A DNA stretch of 21,917 nt from positions 1 to 21,917 of the forward strand of contig JACESW010000005.1 of NCBI GenBank assembly GCA_013911625.1. The letters are read 5' to 3'. This stretch comes from Cryomorphaceae bacterium. GTDB lineage: Bacteria > Bacteroidota > Bacteroidia > Flavobacteriales > Schleiferiaceae. The stretch's first letter is position 1; each line of letters begins with the position of its first letter. The notes beneath the pieces were generated by a model. That model had not been told where the DNA came from. It worked only from the letters and a program-made list of their open reading frames with translations, and ran no database searches. Positions 1-7,696 of this stretch are shown piece by piece. The position numbers and the translations under genes are program-made.

Positions 1-915
1 GCATGCATACCCGCTTTCGCAGAGAAACTGACTGCTTTAGATCCAGATTTTGAAATTTTGGAAATCCCTTCGGGTGAGGAGAGTAAAAGTCTAGAGTTGG
101 TCAATCAACTTTGGTTGACGCTCCTAGAACACGGTGCCGATCGCAATACACTTCTTATTAATCTTGGTGGTGGGGTAGTCGGTGATATTGGTGGCTTCGT
201 AGCTTCGACCTATAAGCGCGGGATTTCCTTTATTCAAGTGCCAACCTCATTGCTCGCCATGGTAGATGCTTCGGTTGGGGGTAAGACAGGAATCAATATT
301 GGTGGTTTGAAAAATCAGGTAGGAACCTTTACTCAGCCGGATATGGTTGTTGTTGATGCTTCCTTTCTTGCTTCGCTTCCCGAAGAAGAGTGGGCGAGTG
401 GCCACGGTGAGATGATCAAACATGCCCTGTTAACCGGAACTGATTGGCCTGAGGTTTTGAGTTGGACGGCAAAAGATGATTTACAAGAGGAGATTAAACG
501 TTCGGTGGCGATGAAAGCTGCAGTCGTGGAGTCCGATTTTAAAGAGAGCGGCCTTCGTAAAACCTTAAATCTAGGACACACCTTTGGCCATGCATGGGAA
601 AGTTTGATGCACAGCAAAGGCAACGGGATTACACACGGTCGTGCAGTCATTCAAGGATTGCATGTCGCCTTGGTGTTAAGTCAGGAGCAAGGACTTCAAG
701 CGGAATTGGCGAAGAGGTATCCTTGGACAAAGGTTTCAATGGAAGATTTTGAAATTCTTTGGCATTATCAATTGGCCGATAAGAAAAATGAAAACGGCGA
801 AATACAGTTTGTACTTCTCGAGCACCTAGGTGGCCCCACTTTTGGTACACCTGTGCGTTTGGAGGCTTGGTCTGCGGCGTTACTTTGGTTAAATCAAAGT
901 GCCGATGCCAGATAA
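1..915 (+). CDS. aroB: 3-dehydroquinate synthase, 5' end cut by the window edge
   Basis: AroB converts DAHP to 3-dehydroquinate, the second step of the shikimate pathway, in the cytoplasm with NAD and a divalent metal. The frame is open from base 1, giving 304 visible residues; the family is about 350 long, so roughly 45-50 N-terminal residues lie outside the window. Seen directly: the glycine-rich NAD segment GGGVVGDIGGF (about 166-198), the VPTSLLAMVDASVGGKTGIN stretch, and candidate metal ligands Glu (409-411, GEMIKH), His (577-579, NLGHTFGHA) and His (634-636, THGRAV). The usual HGEAV reads HGRAV here, a change next to a ligand but not of the ligand itself. The TTG at 58 is internal, because homologous sequence continues upstream of it. 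The stop overlaps the start of aroA, so the two are one transcription unit. Confidence 0.95.
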   Translation, partial: ACIPAFAEKLTALDPDFEILEIPSGEESKSLELVNQLWLTLLEHGADRNTLLINLGGGVVGDIGGFVASTYKRGISFIQVPTSLLAMVDASVGGKTGINIGGLKNQVGTFTQPDMVVVDASFLASLPEEEWASGHGEMIKHALLTGTDWPEVLSWTAKDDLQEEIKRSVAMKAAVVESDFKESGLRKTLNLGHTFGHAWESLMHSKGNGITHGRAVIQGLHVALVLSQEQGLQAELAKRYPWTKVSMEDFEILWHYQLADKKNENGEIQFVLLEHLGGPTFGTPVRLEAWSAALLWLNQSADAR

Positions 916-2119
916 TATTTCACTTCCGCATGTAACAAAGCCAGTGCAAGGGACGTTCGAGTTGCCCCTCAGCAAGAGCATGGTCAACAGGGCACTTCTC
1001 CTCGCTGCAATGTATCCAGAGATTACCTTGAGCGGTATGAGTACGTCCAGCGATAGTGTCTATCTACAACAGGTACTCGATGGCTATTTAGGCGATAGCG
1101 CAATGGTTGGTGCAGGCGGTACTACCCTGAGATTTGCAACAGCATATTGGGCGTGCCAAGAAGGTGCACAAATGGAACTTTATGGCACGGAACGCTTGAA
1201 TAAGCGACCAATAGCGCCATTGGTTGACGCTCTGAATGCGTTAGGCGCTTCTGTGAGCTACATGGCAGCTGAAGGCGAGGCTCCGTTGCGCATACAAGGA
1301 AGGAATTTAATAGGTGGACGTCTACATCTCGGGCACGTGAGTAGTTCGCAATTCATCACTGCATTGATGCTCATTAGTCCTAAAATGGAGGAGGGATTAC
1401 ATTTGACTTGGGACAGTGCTCCTTCACAGCCGTATTTGGTCATGACGGCAGCCCTTTTGCGTGAGTCGGGATTTGAGGTACTACTAACCGCTGAGGAATT
1501 TAAAATTAGTGCAGGTCAACAACCTAAGAAGGTGGAGCTGTTCATTGAACGAGATTGGTCTGCAGTGGCTTTTTGGTGCGAAGTGGTGGCGCTGTCGAAT
1601 GAGGCAAGTATTGAATTGTTGGGATTTAAGCCGGAGAGCCTTCAAGGGGATAGCCGAGTATTGGATTACTTTGAGCCTTTGGGGGTGAAGAGTACTTTCG
1701 AAAACGGCTCCTTGATACTGACCAAAAAGTCTGTACTCCCGTTGGGGAAGTTCACAGCAAACTTGATATCTGAACCAGATCTAGCACAGGCCCTAATCAC
1801 TACGTTGTTAGTCACTAAAGTACCTTTTGAAATCCACGGACTACAAACACTAACAACCAAGGAAACTAACCGTATCGCGGCCTTAGAACATTTGGCACAC
1901 ACTTTAGGCGTCGCAGTAAAGTCCACTCGAGACAGTTTGGCTTGTGCGGATTATCCTGACGAATTCACTGGCGGGCCGAAGTCCTATGGTTCTTTAGAAG
2001 ACCACAGGGTCGCCATGTCTTTAGCGCCGTTGTCCTTAAGGTTTCCTATTACTATAAAAGACCCATCGGTTGTGGCGAAAAGCTATCCCGAATTTTGGAA
2101 CCATTTTACTCAACTATAG
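905..2119 (+). CDS. aroA: 3-phosphoshikimate 1-carboxyvinyltransferase (EPSP synthase)
   Basis: EPSP synthase joins PEP to shikimate-3-phosphate, the sixth shikimate step. About 404 residues, slightly short for the family (about 410-430). Seen in order: LPLSKSMVNRALLLAA (substrate Lys, Ser and Arg kept; the Gly of LPGSKS is Leu), GAGGTTLRF (the NAGTAMR equivalent), NKRPIAPLVDAL, SSSQFITALML, ERDWSAVAFW, EPDLAQALITTLL, TKETNRIAAL (usual KESDR or KETDR, so Asp is Asn here), EDHRVAMSLAPLSL and KSYPEFW at the end. The conserved substrate contacts appear intact, so I infer an active but divergent enzyme. ATG 905 was chosen; GTG at 899, two codons upstream in frame, is possible. Either start overlaps aroB (11 or 17 nt), implying coupled translation. 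The TAG stop is shared as a palindrome with the convergent gene. Confidence 0.94.
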   Translation: MPDNISLPHVTKPVQGTFELPLSKSMVNRALLLAAMYPEITLSGMSTSSDSVYLQQVLDGYLGDSAMVGAGGTTLRFATAYWACQEGAQMELYGTERLNKRPIAPLVDALNALGASVSYMAAEGEAPLRIQGRNLIGGRLHLGHVSSSQFITALMLISPKMEEGLHLTWDSAPSQPYLVMTAALLRESGFEVLLTAEEFKISAGQQPKKVELFIERDWSAVAFWCEVVALSNEASIELLGFKPESLQGDSRVLDYFEPLGVKSTFENGSLILTKKSVLPLGKFTANLISEPDLAQALITTLLVTKVPFEIHGLQTLTTKETNRIAALEHLAHTLGVAVKSTRDSLACADYPDEFTGGPKSYGSLEDHRVAMSLAPLSLRFPITIKDPSVVAKSYPEFWNHFTQL

Positions 2120-3466
2120 TGAGGTGAAATAGCTCATTTGTAGCGTGCTCTTGGGGATATTTTCAAAGTTGATTGTCGTGCCCATCTGTAGCGGCCCGAT
2201 AGCCACTTTAGCGACTATCCCACTAAAATCTTCATGTATGGCTAATGCTCCAAGGTATCCTCGCGCAGCAGGAATACCGAGCCATACAGGACTCCCTCGG
2301 TAATCTACCGCAGCAAACAAAAGATGGTACTTGGCGGGTCCATGGAGCCACGTATGACGTAGGCTAAGTCCATAGGTTCCTTGATGCCAATGCAAATCAT
2401 AATTTATTTTGGAACGCTGGAGTTGAAGTTTCCATCTATACGAGCGCTCCAACGCTCCCGTACTGTGCTCGTTCACAAAGACTCTCAGGTTTTTATTTTG
2501 AAGTTGTACTCGAAGAACCCCGGCATTATGAATCACATGCCAACGCCCGAAGCGGTCTTGCCAGCTCAAGTACTTTCGGGTACTTAAACCTTCCGTAGTT
2601 CGCAGTACGTTGAGTTCAAACAATACATCTTGGTACAAGAGATTTCCTCCAACGTGCTGTTTTTCCCGAGTTACTTCAGTGAACATGCGAAAAGGTCCTT
2701 CATAGTATTTCCCAAAGACGGTCCATTCACTGCCTTTGAGTCCTGCGCCATACGCTAGGACGCTATGGTTCTTCTGCCAAATTAGAAGCGGCGAGGTCTG
2801 GCTTAACGCACCGAGAAAGGTGTAGCTCTTGTTTTGAAGTCGCCAAGCAACGCCTCGATACATTCCTGAAGAAGAGACCCCTGTCTGCCCACTTAGACCA
2901 AAGCGAAAGTATTCGTTGGTTGTTGGTGAAGGAAAACCCGGTCTACCCAGAAGAATTCCTTGTCCACAATGCAAAGAGAAATCGCCAATCAACCATTTTG
3001 AGTTTTTAGTAGAACTAGAAATATATCCGTTGTATGTAGGCTTGAAATTCTCTAAAACTGTATGAAGAGCAGCGCGGTGTCGGTGGTGCCCTATCAGTAC
3101 TGAGCTGCTCAATCGAACAATACCATTGCCTAAGCTAGATTTTGAAACAATCTGACCTCGTGAATGCTTCACGTCCCGTTTTAGAGGAAACATATCTAGT
3201 AGGTATTCTACGGTGAGTGTATCTAGCCCGTCTATGTAATACAATTCACTGGTATGTGCAATGGAACCGAAGGTGTTGCGGTAAGAAATGAAGTGAAATA
3301 TAGCGTCTTTGGGCAGCCCAAATATCTGCCAAAGGTGCTGCGCAGAAATATTGTTTAGGGAAGAGGTATCTATAACTTCTAAAGCTTCTTCAGTGAGCGC
3401 TTCACGAGGTACCTGAGAAAACCCAAAAATAGGGACGAACAGCAAGACTAAGAGGATTCTTACCAT
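2114..3466 (-). CDS. Helix-hairpin-helix / outer-membrane beta-barrel-like protein
   Basis: About 450 residues. An open frame continues upstream, but the start at 3466 (MVRILLVLLFVPIFGFSQ) gives a clean signal peptide and overlaps the upstream stop, so I chose it. After the signal comes a helical segment (about residues 30-95) with the pattern of the Bacteroidota HhH domain: an 'isaqhLWQIFGLPK' turn, an ISYRNTFG helix and YIDGLDTLTVEYLL. The rest alternates polar and hydrophobic residues with many aromatics, as in an outer-membrane barrel, and includes GDFSLHCGQGILLGRPG, which resembles the GDYxLxFGQGL segment I recall from HhH-barrel proteins of this phylum. Those are usually 600-700 residues, so this one is compact. 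Function unknown; an outer-membrane location is inferred. It is the second gene of a pair with the barrel-like protein upstream. Confidence 0.6.
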   Translation of the reverse strand: MVRILLVLLFVPIFGFSQVPREALTEEALEVIDTSSLNNISAQHLWQIFGLPKDAIFHFISYRNTFGSIAHTSELYYIDGLDTLTVEYLLDMFPLKRDVKHSRGQIVSKSSLGNGIVRLSSSVLIGHHRHRAALHTVLENFKPTYNGYISSSTKNSKWLIGDFSLHCGQGILLGRPGFPSPTTNEYFRFGLSGQTGVSSSGMYRGVAWRLQNKSYTFLGALSQTSPLLIWQKNHSVLAYGAGLKGSEWTVFGKYYEGPFRMFTEVTREKQHVGGNLLYQDVLFELNVLRTTEGLSTRKYLSWQDRFGRWHVIHNAGVLRVQLQNKNLRVFVNEHSTGALERSYRWKLQLQRSKINYDLHWHQGTYGLSLRHTWLHGPAKYHLLFAAVDYRGSPVWLGIPAARGYLGALAIHEDFSGIVAKVAIGPLQMGTTINFENIPKSTLQMSYFTSL

Positions 3467-4086
3467 TGCCCTACCAGTACAGGAGCATTTATAGTACTGC
3501 CCGTATTCAATGCTATTTGAATCCACACTTGCTGGTATTTTAGAGCGAATCCAAGCCTTTGGTATTCCGGTGCAAGACTCAAAGTTAGAAGTACTCTATC
3601 AGTCGTGTAATGGGTGATGATTTGCAGGGCATTACTTTTTGAATCCCATTCCATACCAAGGCGCCATAGAGGATCGAGTTCGTAGAGGTGGGTCGCTTTA
3701 AATTCAAAGGAATTTCGAGCAGGATGAAGAGAGACGAAAACCAAGGATTGGGTCAATTCTTGGCTGAAAAGAAGGCTGCTGTTTAGATGAACCTGGGTAT
3801 GAGATGCGCTACTATGAAAAGAACGAATGAATTGTAGGCCTGTGTTCAAGCTAAAATGCTCATGTAATGAGATGCCTGTGCTTACGGCGATAGACTGCTG
3901 TCTGAAGTCTAGCAATCTTCTATTTTTCAGTTCCAGCCCTAGCTTGTTGGCCTGCCTCAGCCCCATTTTGAATTCAGAGAGTTCACCGTAGGATTGCCCT
4001 GAAAAATAGGCCGAACGGTCTGTGATTGGAGTAAACAGAAAAGGGATGCTCCAAAAGAGGAGCGAAGCAGGAATAGGGGAATACAT
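3460..4086 (-). CDS. Small beta-barrel-like protein, partner of the downstream HhH-barrel gene
   Basis: 208 residues with a hydrophobic N-terminus (MYSPIPASLLFWSIPFLFTP) that could be a signal peptide. The remainder alternates short beta-strand-like stretches and turns (for example SIAVSTGISLHEHFSLNTGL, LWRLGMEWDSKSNALQIITH, RLGFALKYQQVWIQIALNTG), as in small outer-membrane barrels; it loosely recalls PorV/PorQ-like proteins but lacks their N-terminal glycine-rich motif. No catalytic motif is visible. Its TAA stop overlaps the ATG of the HhH-barrel gene by 7 nt (TGG-TAA against ATG-GTA), so the two are translationally coupled and probably act together. It starts 78 bp after the FKBP gene on the same strand. 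Function not recognised; outer-membrane location is inference. Confidence 0.5.
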   Translation of the reverse strand: MYSPIPASLLFWSIPFLFTPITDRSAYFSGQSYGELSEFKMGLRQANKLGLELKNRRLLDFRQQSIAVSTGISLHEHFSLNTGLQFIRSFHSSASHTQVHLNSSLLFSQELTQSLVFVSLHPARNSFEFKATHLYELDPLWRLGMEWDSKSNALQIITHYTTDRVLLTLSLAPEYQRLGFALKYQQVWIQIALNTGSTINAPVLVGQW

Positions 4087-4164
4087 GGACCTTATTTTCC
4101 ATGTAAATTCTTGCTAAATCTTAGTCTACAGCAAAGATTGTGAAGAAGTAAAAGTTATCCCTGT

Positions 4165-4614
4165 TTAGTAGTAGCTAACCAGTTCCACTCGGAAGATTAG
4201 TGGACTGTAGGCAGGAATCGTAGCACGTTCATTATCGCCATACCCGAGGGTTGATGGGAAGATAATGACCGCACGACCGCCTTCGCCTATGATTTTTAAT
4301 CCCTCTTGAAAACCTTCTACTAGTGCCGGTAGTGGAATGTAGTTTGAGGCAGACCAACCGTTAGAGAATATGCTTGAATCGAGTAGATACCCTACATGCT
4401 TGAAGCTGACATCATTCGTGCTATCTGGAATACGATTTGGATTCCCTGCTTGTTCTACATGGTAATACAGCCCACTGCCGCTGGCGGTAAATTCAAGTCC
4501 ACTTTCATCGATCCATTCTAAAATGGCATCCATTTGCATTTCAAGACGCTTCTCGTCCGAAGTACAATTCAACAATAAAAAGGAGGCAAAAACGAGGGTA
4601 TATAATCTCTTCAT
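4165..4614 (-). CDS. FKBP-type peptidyl-prolyl isomerase lipoprotein
   Basis: 149 residues. The ATG at 4614 gives MKRLYTLVFASFLLLNC, a lipoprotein signal with the lipobox Cys in LLNC; an in-frame TTG three codons upstream is less likely. The C-terminal part is an FKBP fold: ALVEGFQEGLKIIGEGGRAV followed by IIFPSTLGYGDNERATIPAY and a closing strand LIFRVELVSYY. The family accelerates prolyl cis-trans isomerisation; lipidation places it in the periplasm on a membrane. Bacteroidota carry several such lipoproteins, including the gliding-associated GldI type, but nothing here proves gliding. The family's NAXYDXG-like substrate strand is diverged (YLLDSSIFSNG). It lies 11 nt after the LysR gene and is probably cotranscribed with it. 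Confidence 0.82.
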   Translation of the reverse strand: MKRLYTLVFASFLLLNCTSDEKRLEMQMDAILEWIDESGLEFTASGSGLYYHVEQAGNPNRIPDSTNDVSFKHVGYLLDSSIFSNGWSASNYIPLPALVEGFQEGLKIIGEGGRAVIIFPSTLGYGDNERATIPAYSPLIFRVELVSYY

Positions 4615-4625
4615 AGAGCGCAAAT

Positions 4626-5522
4626 TTAACGATTGAACTTGGAAGTGAAATGCGAAAATCTACTTTCTAGAAACTCGAGATAACTCGATGCCACTGGGCT
4701 TAGTTTTTTATTCTTACGCCAAACTAAATTCCATTGCGTGGTCATAGGTAATGCTTCGTGTGGAATGATGTGTATGAGTCCTTGGTCCAATTCTCTTTTA
4801 ATCCCAATTTTCGGCATCAATGAAATACCTAGACCTGCCATTACACTTTGTTTTATAGCCTCGTTAGTGGTCAATTCCAAGATGCGGTCTGCCTTGATAT
4901 CTTGCTTAGCAACAAATTCTTCCATAGCATGGCGCGTTGCAGAACCGGTTTCGCGGAAGAGGAAGCGGCAATTATCCAGGTTTTTTCTTGCACGTTGCGC
5001 ATAGACTTCGTTCCCTACGAGTACCAACTCATTTTCAAATAAAGTGAGTTTGTTCAGCTCAGGTTTTGAAGGGAGGACACTCACTAAGGCGAAATCTACA
5101 CTGTTATCCATTAAATGGTCCACCACGGTGCTTCTATTGGTCACGTCCATGATTAGGTCGGTGGCAGGGTATTTTTCGAGGAATTCGCCCAACAAATATG
5201 GCATTATATACTTACCTGTACTTACAATGGAGAGCAATAGGGTACCCGTAAGTTCCTCTTTGAGCGATTCATTCATCAGCTTCAAGGCATTCGCTTGGTC
5301 CAGGATACGCTCGGCATGAATCTTCACTTCTTTTCCAAGAGCTGTGATTACAAGCTTCTTTCCTTGATACTCGATGAGCGGAAAGTCAAATTGTTCCGAA
5401 AATGATTTAAACTGTAAGCTTACTGCGGGTTGAGTCAGGTGCAGATGTCTGGCTGCCTTTGTAATACTTCCGTGATTGGCAATGGCGCGGAAAACCTGTA
5501 ATTGGCGTAGCGTGTAATTCAT
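4626..5522 (-). CDS. LysR-family transcriptional regulator
   Basis: 298 residues from the ATG at 5522 (MNYTLRQLQVFRAIANHGSI); the frame stays open further upstream, but the conserved winged helix begins at this Met. Residues 1-60 form the DNA-binding domain with the recognition helix region TQPAVSLQFKSF; residues about 90-290 are the periplasmic-binding-protein-like effector domain (GTLLLSIVSTGKYIMPYLLG, DFALVSVLP, GLGISLMP). The N-terminus resembles the CbbR/CysB-like branch common in flavobacteria, often described near anion transporters; no such transporter is here, so the effector is unknown. Divergent from the LytS-type kinase gene, sharing a 138 bp intergenic region with palindromes that could be its operator. 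The FKBP lipoprotein gene follows 11 nt downstream. Confidence 0.9.
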   Translation of the reverse strand: MNYTLRQLQVFRAIANHGSITKAARHLHLTQPAVSLQFKSFSEQFDFPLIEYQGKKLVITALGKEVKIHAERILDQANALKLMNESLKEELTGTLLLSIVSTGKYIMPYLLGEFLEKYPATDLIMDVTNRSTVVDHLMDNSVDFALVSVLPSKPELNKLTLFENELVLVGNEVYAQRARKNLDNCRFLFRETGSATRHAMEEFVAKQDIKADRILELTTNEAIKQSVMAGLGISLMPKIGIKRELDQGLIHIIPHEALPMTTQWNLVWRKNKKLSPVASSYLEFLESRFSHFTSKFNR

Positions 5523-5558
5523 AATAAACCTGAAAAAGAGTCTTGTTGTGTGTATAGA

Positions 5559-5582
5559 CAAATATAAGCCATAGCAAATATA
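5559..5582 (-). promoter_or_regulatory. Two Bacteroidota-type -7 elements upstream of the LysR gene
   Basis: CAAATATA occurs at 5559-5566 and again at 5575-5582; on the minus strand each reads TATATTTG, an exact match to the Bacteroidota -7 consensus TAnnTTTG. They sit 36-60 bp upstream of the LysR ATG. A CAA (minus-strand TTG) at 5591-5593 could be the -33 partner of the first, but the spacing of 24 nt is longer than ideal. Promoter assignment is inference from consensus match and position. Confidence 0.5.
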
Positions 5583-5591
5583 GGACTCATC

Positions 5592-5618
5592 AATCATAAC
5601 CATAATTATATGATTATG
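5592..5618. promoter_or_regulatory. Nested AT-rich palindromes, candidate LysR operator
   Basis: Two interleaved inverted repeats lie in the LysR/LytS intergenic region: AATCATA (5592-5598) with TATGATT (5609-5615), and CATAAT (5601-5606) with ATTATG (5613-5618). They are 70-97 bp from the LysR start and 43-69 bp from the kinase start, where a divergently transcribed LysR regulator usually binds. The symmetry is even rather than the odd T-N11-A of classical LysR boxes, so the identity of the binding protein is open. Confidence 0.4.
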
Positions 5619-5660
5619 TTTTCACGGGGAGTACTGACTCTTTTTGACTAACATTGTGGT

Positions 5661-7667
5661 ATGAAGAAATCACTCCTGCTTTTCTCTCTTTTCATCTCTC
5701 TTTCGACTTTGGCGCAGTCTTTTGGTCCAGCGCAAGGATTTCCATCAGATCCTGTAATAAGTGCGGCTTTTGAGGGTGATCGATTGTATTTAGGAACGCA
5801 GGGTTCTGGTGTGTATGAACTGCTCGATGGATTCATTAAACCCAGCATTCGCTTCGAGAAATTCAATCGAAATTCCATCTACAGTTTTAGCCAGAGCGAT
5901 ACGGGCCTCGTACCGCAGGTCAAAGGTGATTTACAAGCATACCCAATAGAGGTCATCAGCGGTTATGGTACCAAATACATTGTTACCGCCAGTGGTGTAC
6001 AAGTGAGGTTTAGCGATGCAGCGAAGCAGATCAGTGATAAAGCCTCCGGTATTTGGCGTATGACCCTGGGTTTTGAGCGTTTAAACTTTTTGAGAATGGG
6101 CTCTGAATTGGTCACCTTGGATGCTACAGGTTTTGAGCTAGATCGACAAAATTTCAAAGGCCTGATCTTTGACATTGCGCCTACAGATTATGGTTTACTC
6201 CTTAGCGCGGAGAGCGGGTATTACCAGTGGGACAATAAAGATCACCAATGGAAAAAGGTCGGCTCCGGGCTGCCCATTTTTGCATTTGATGGCCCAATGG
6301 CACGGACACCACTGGGCAGCATTCAGGTCAACAGACTCCTAGAAGGCAACTGGAGCAAGGAAGACTTTACAAGATTGGCCTATGTTCGTGAATCCTACGA
6401 GGAGGCTTACGATATAGATTCTGTTGCAGACCTTACTTATACGTTCGCCTCATCAGGCGTTGCAGTAAAACGCGAAAGCCTTTTACTCTACAACATAGAT
6501 CCGCATCGCGAGCTTCCTGACCTGCGTCCGGGGAATTATGACGTTGCACTTATAGGTCCAACCTTGTACATCGCAACCCCTTCGGGCATGTATACTTTTG
6601 CCAACTCAGGCGAGCCAAATGTTCCTCACGCTGCCGCCTTCAATACATTTATTGACGGTATTGCGTCAACAGATTTATCAGGGGCTCTTATGGCACCAAA
6701 TTCAATTGGCTTTTCAGCCAGTGTAGATGTAGAAAGTAATTCGCCGCTTCTGGGAAGATATAAAGTGAATGATGGCCCTTGGGAATCTTGGGATTTAGGC
6801 GGGCCAATTCTTTTAGAATACCCAGCTCCCGGTACTTACGCCGTAAAAATTGAAGTGGATACCCGCGCAGATTTTGCAGCGAGCACTCCAGCTGAGTTCA
6901 CCTTTACAATTAAAGCGCTTTGGTACAAGAGACCGGCCTCGTGGGCGGTAATCATTACCGTCTTAGCCGCTATTGTTGTGTTTTGGCAGCGTCGCGAACG
7001 ATTGCGAGCAAACGAACGATTAGAATTACAAGAGCGTCTTGCCGATGCAGAGCTCCAAAGTAAACGCGGACAGATGAATCCGCACTTTCTCTTCAATGCC
7101 CTAGATGCGATATCAAATTTCATTTTCAAAAACCAACCAAAAGATGCGGTACTCTACATGGGTAAATTGGCCAAACTTATGCGCCTTACACTGGAGAGCT
7201 CTCGCAGTAATGAAATGGTACTGGCTGATGAGATTGACTTATTGAATAAATATGTGGATCTCTGCATTTTGCGTTACGGCGAGTTCACTTGGCAGCTTGA
7301 CGTAGCCGACGACCTCGATCTCTACGATACCAAGCTGCCCCCAATGCTCGTCCAGCCCTTGGTGGAAAACGCTGTTCAACATGCAATGCGTCCAAATTTC
7401 GCCAATGGCAAGCCGGGTGCTATCCTCGCGCAGATTAGTGTTAAAGAGCACGCTCTGCAGATCGTAATTGAAGATAATGGACCCGGAATTGCAGATGTTG
7501 AAGCAGCTTCAAAGAGCCACGGCCTTGCGATTATTAATGAACGACTTGATTTGCTGACCAAGAAGAACGGGGCACCTTATGGCTTCGTATTGGAATCGGT
7601 TGAGAATGATGGTTCAATTCTTGGAACGCGCGTTTCACTCATTTTACCTTTAACGAGCGAAGATTAA
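5661..7667 (+). CDS. LytS-type sensor histidine kinase with periplasmic propeller and Y_Y_Y domain
   Basis: 668 residues. The N-terminal signal MKKSLLLFSLFISLSTLAQ exports a region of about 320 residues with propeller-like repeats (YLGTQGSGVYELLDG, LLLSAESGYYQWD, LYIATPSGMYTF). A Y_Y_Y-like beta domain follows (about 355-418: YKVNDGPWESWDLGG, YPAPGTYAVKIEV). One membrane helix spans about 426-443 (AVIITVLAAIVVFWQ) and leads through a coiled-coil linker into a His_kinase (PF06580) domain: QMNPHFLFNALDAI with phospho-acceptor His475, N-box LVQPLVENAVQHA (Asn570), G1 box EDNGPGI (604-610) and HGLAIINERL. It presumably senses an envelope or periplasmic signal and phosphorylates the response regulator encoded 29 nt downstream. 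The propeller repeats are few and degenerate for the class; ligand unknown. Confidence 0.9.
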   Translation: MKKSLLLFSLFISLSTLAQSFGPAQGFPSDPVISAAFEGDRLYLGTQGSGVYELLDGFIKPSIRFEKFNRNSIYSFSQSDTGLVPQVKGDLQAYPIEVISGYGTKYIVTASGVQVRFSDAAKQISDKASGIWRMTLGFERLNFLRMGSELVTLDATGFELDRQNFKGLIFDIAPTDYGLLLSAESGYYQWDNKDHQWKKVGSGLPIFAFDGPMARTPLGSIQVNRLLEGNWSKEDFTRLAYVRESYEEAYDIDSVADLTYTFASSGVAVKRESLLLYNIDPHRELPDLRPGNYDVALIGPTLYIATPSGMYTFANSGEPNVPHAAAFNTFIDGIASTDLSGALMAPNSIGFSASVDVESNSPLLGRYKVNDGPWESWDLGGPILLEYPAPGTYAVKIEVDTRADFAASTPAEFTFTIKALWYKRPASWAVIITVLAAIVVFWQRRERLRANERLELQERLADAELQSKRGQMNPHFLFNALDAISNFIFKNQPKDAVLYMGKLAKLMRLTLESSRSNEMVLADEIDLLNKYVDLCILRYGEFTWQLDVADDLDLYDTKLPPMLVQPLVENAVQHAMRPNFANGKPGAILAQISVKEHALQIVIEDNGPGIADVEAASKSHGLAIINERLDLLTKKNGAPYGFVLESVENDGSILGTRVSLILPLTSED

Positions 7668-7696
7668 ATTGTAGCTTCAAGTAAATCATTACGCCT

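Noticed and set aside
3467..3526. 20-residue extension of the HhH-barrel gene (to 3526)
   Set aside because: It lies inside the upstream coding region and would put residues ahead of a good signal peptide starting at 3466.
4738..5319. Plus-strand open frames antisense to the LysR gene
   Set aside because: No homology-like motif or start context; explained by codon use of the real gene on the other strand.
5523..5603. 27-residue extension of the LysR protein
   Set aside because: The conserved DNA-binding domain begins at the Met at 5522, and the extension would cover the likely promoter elements.
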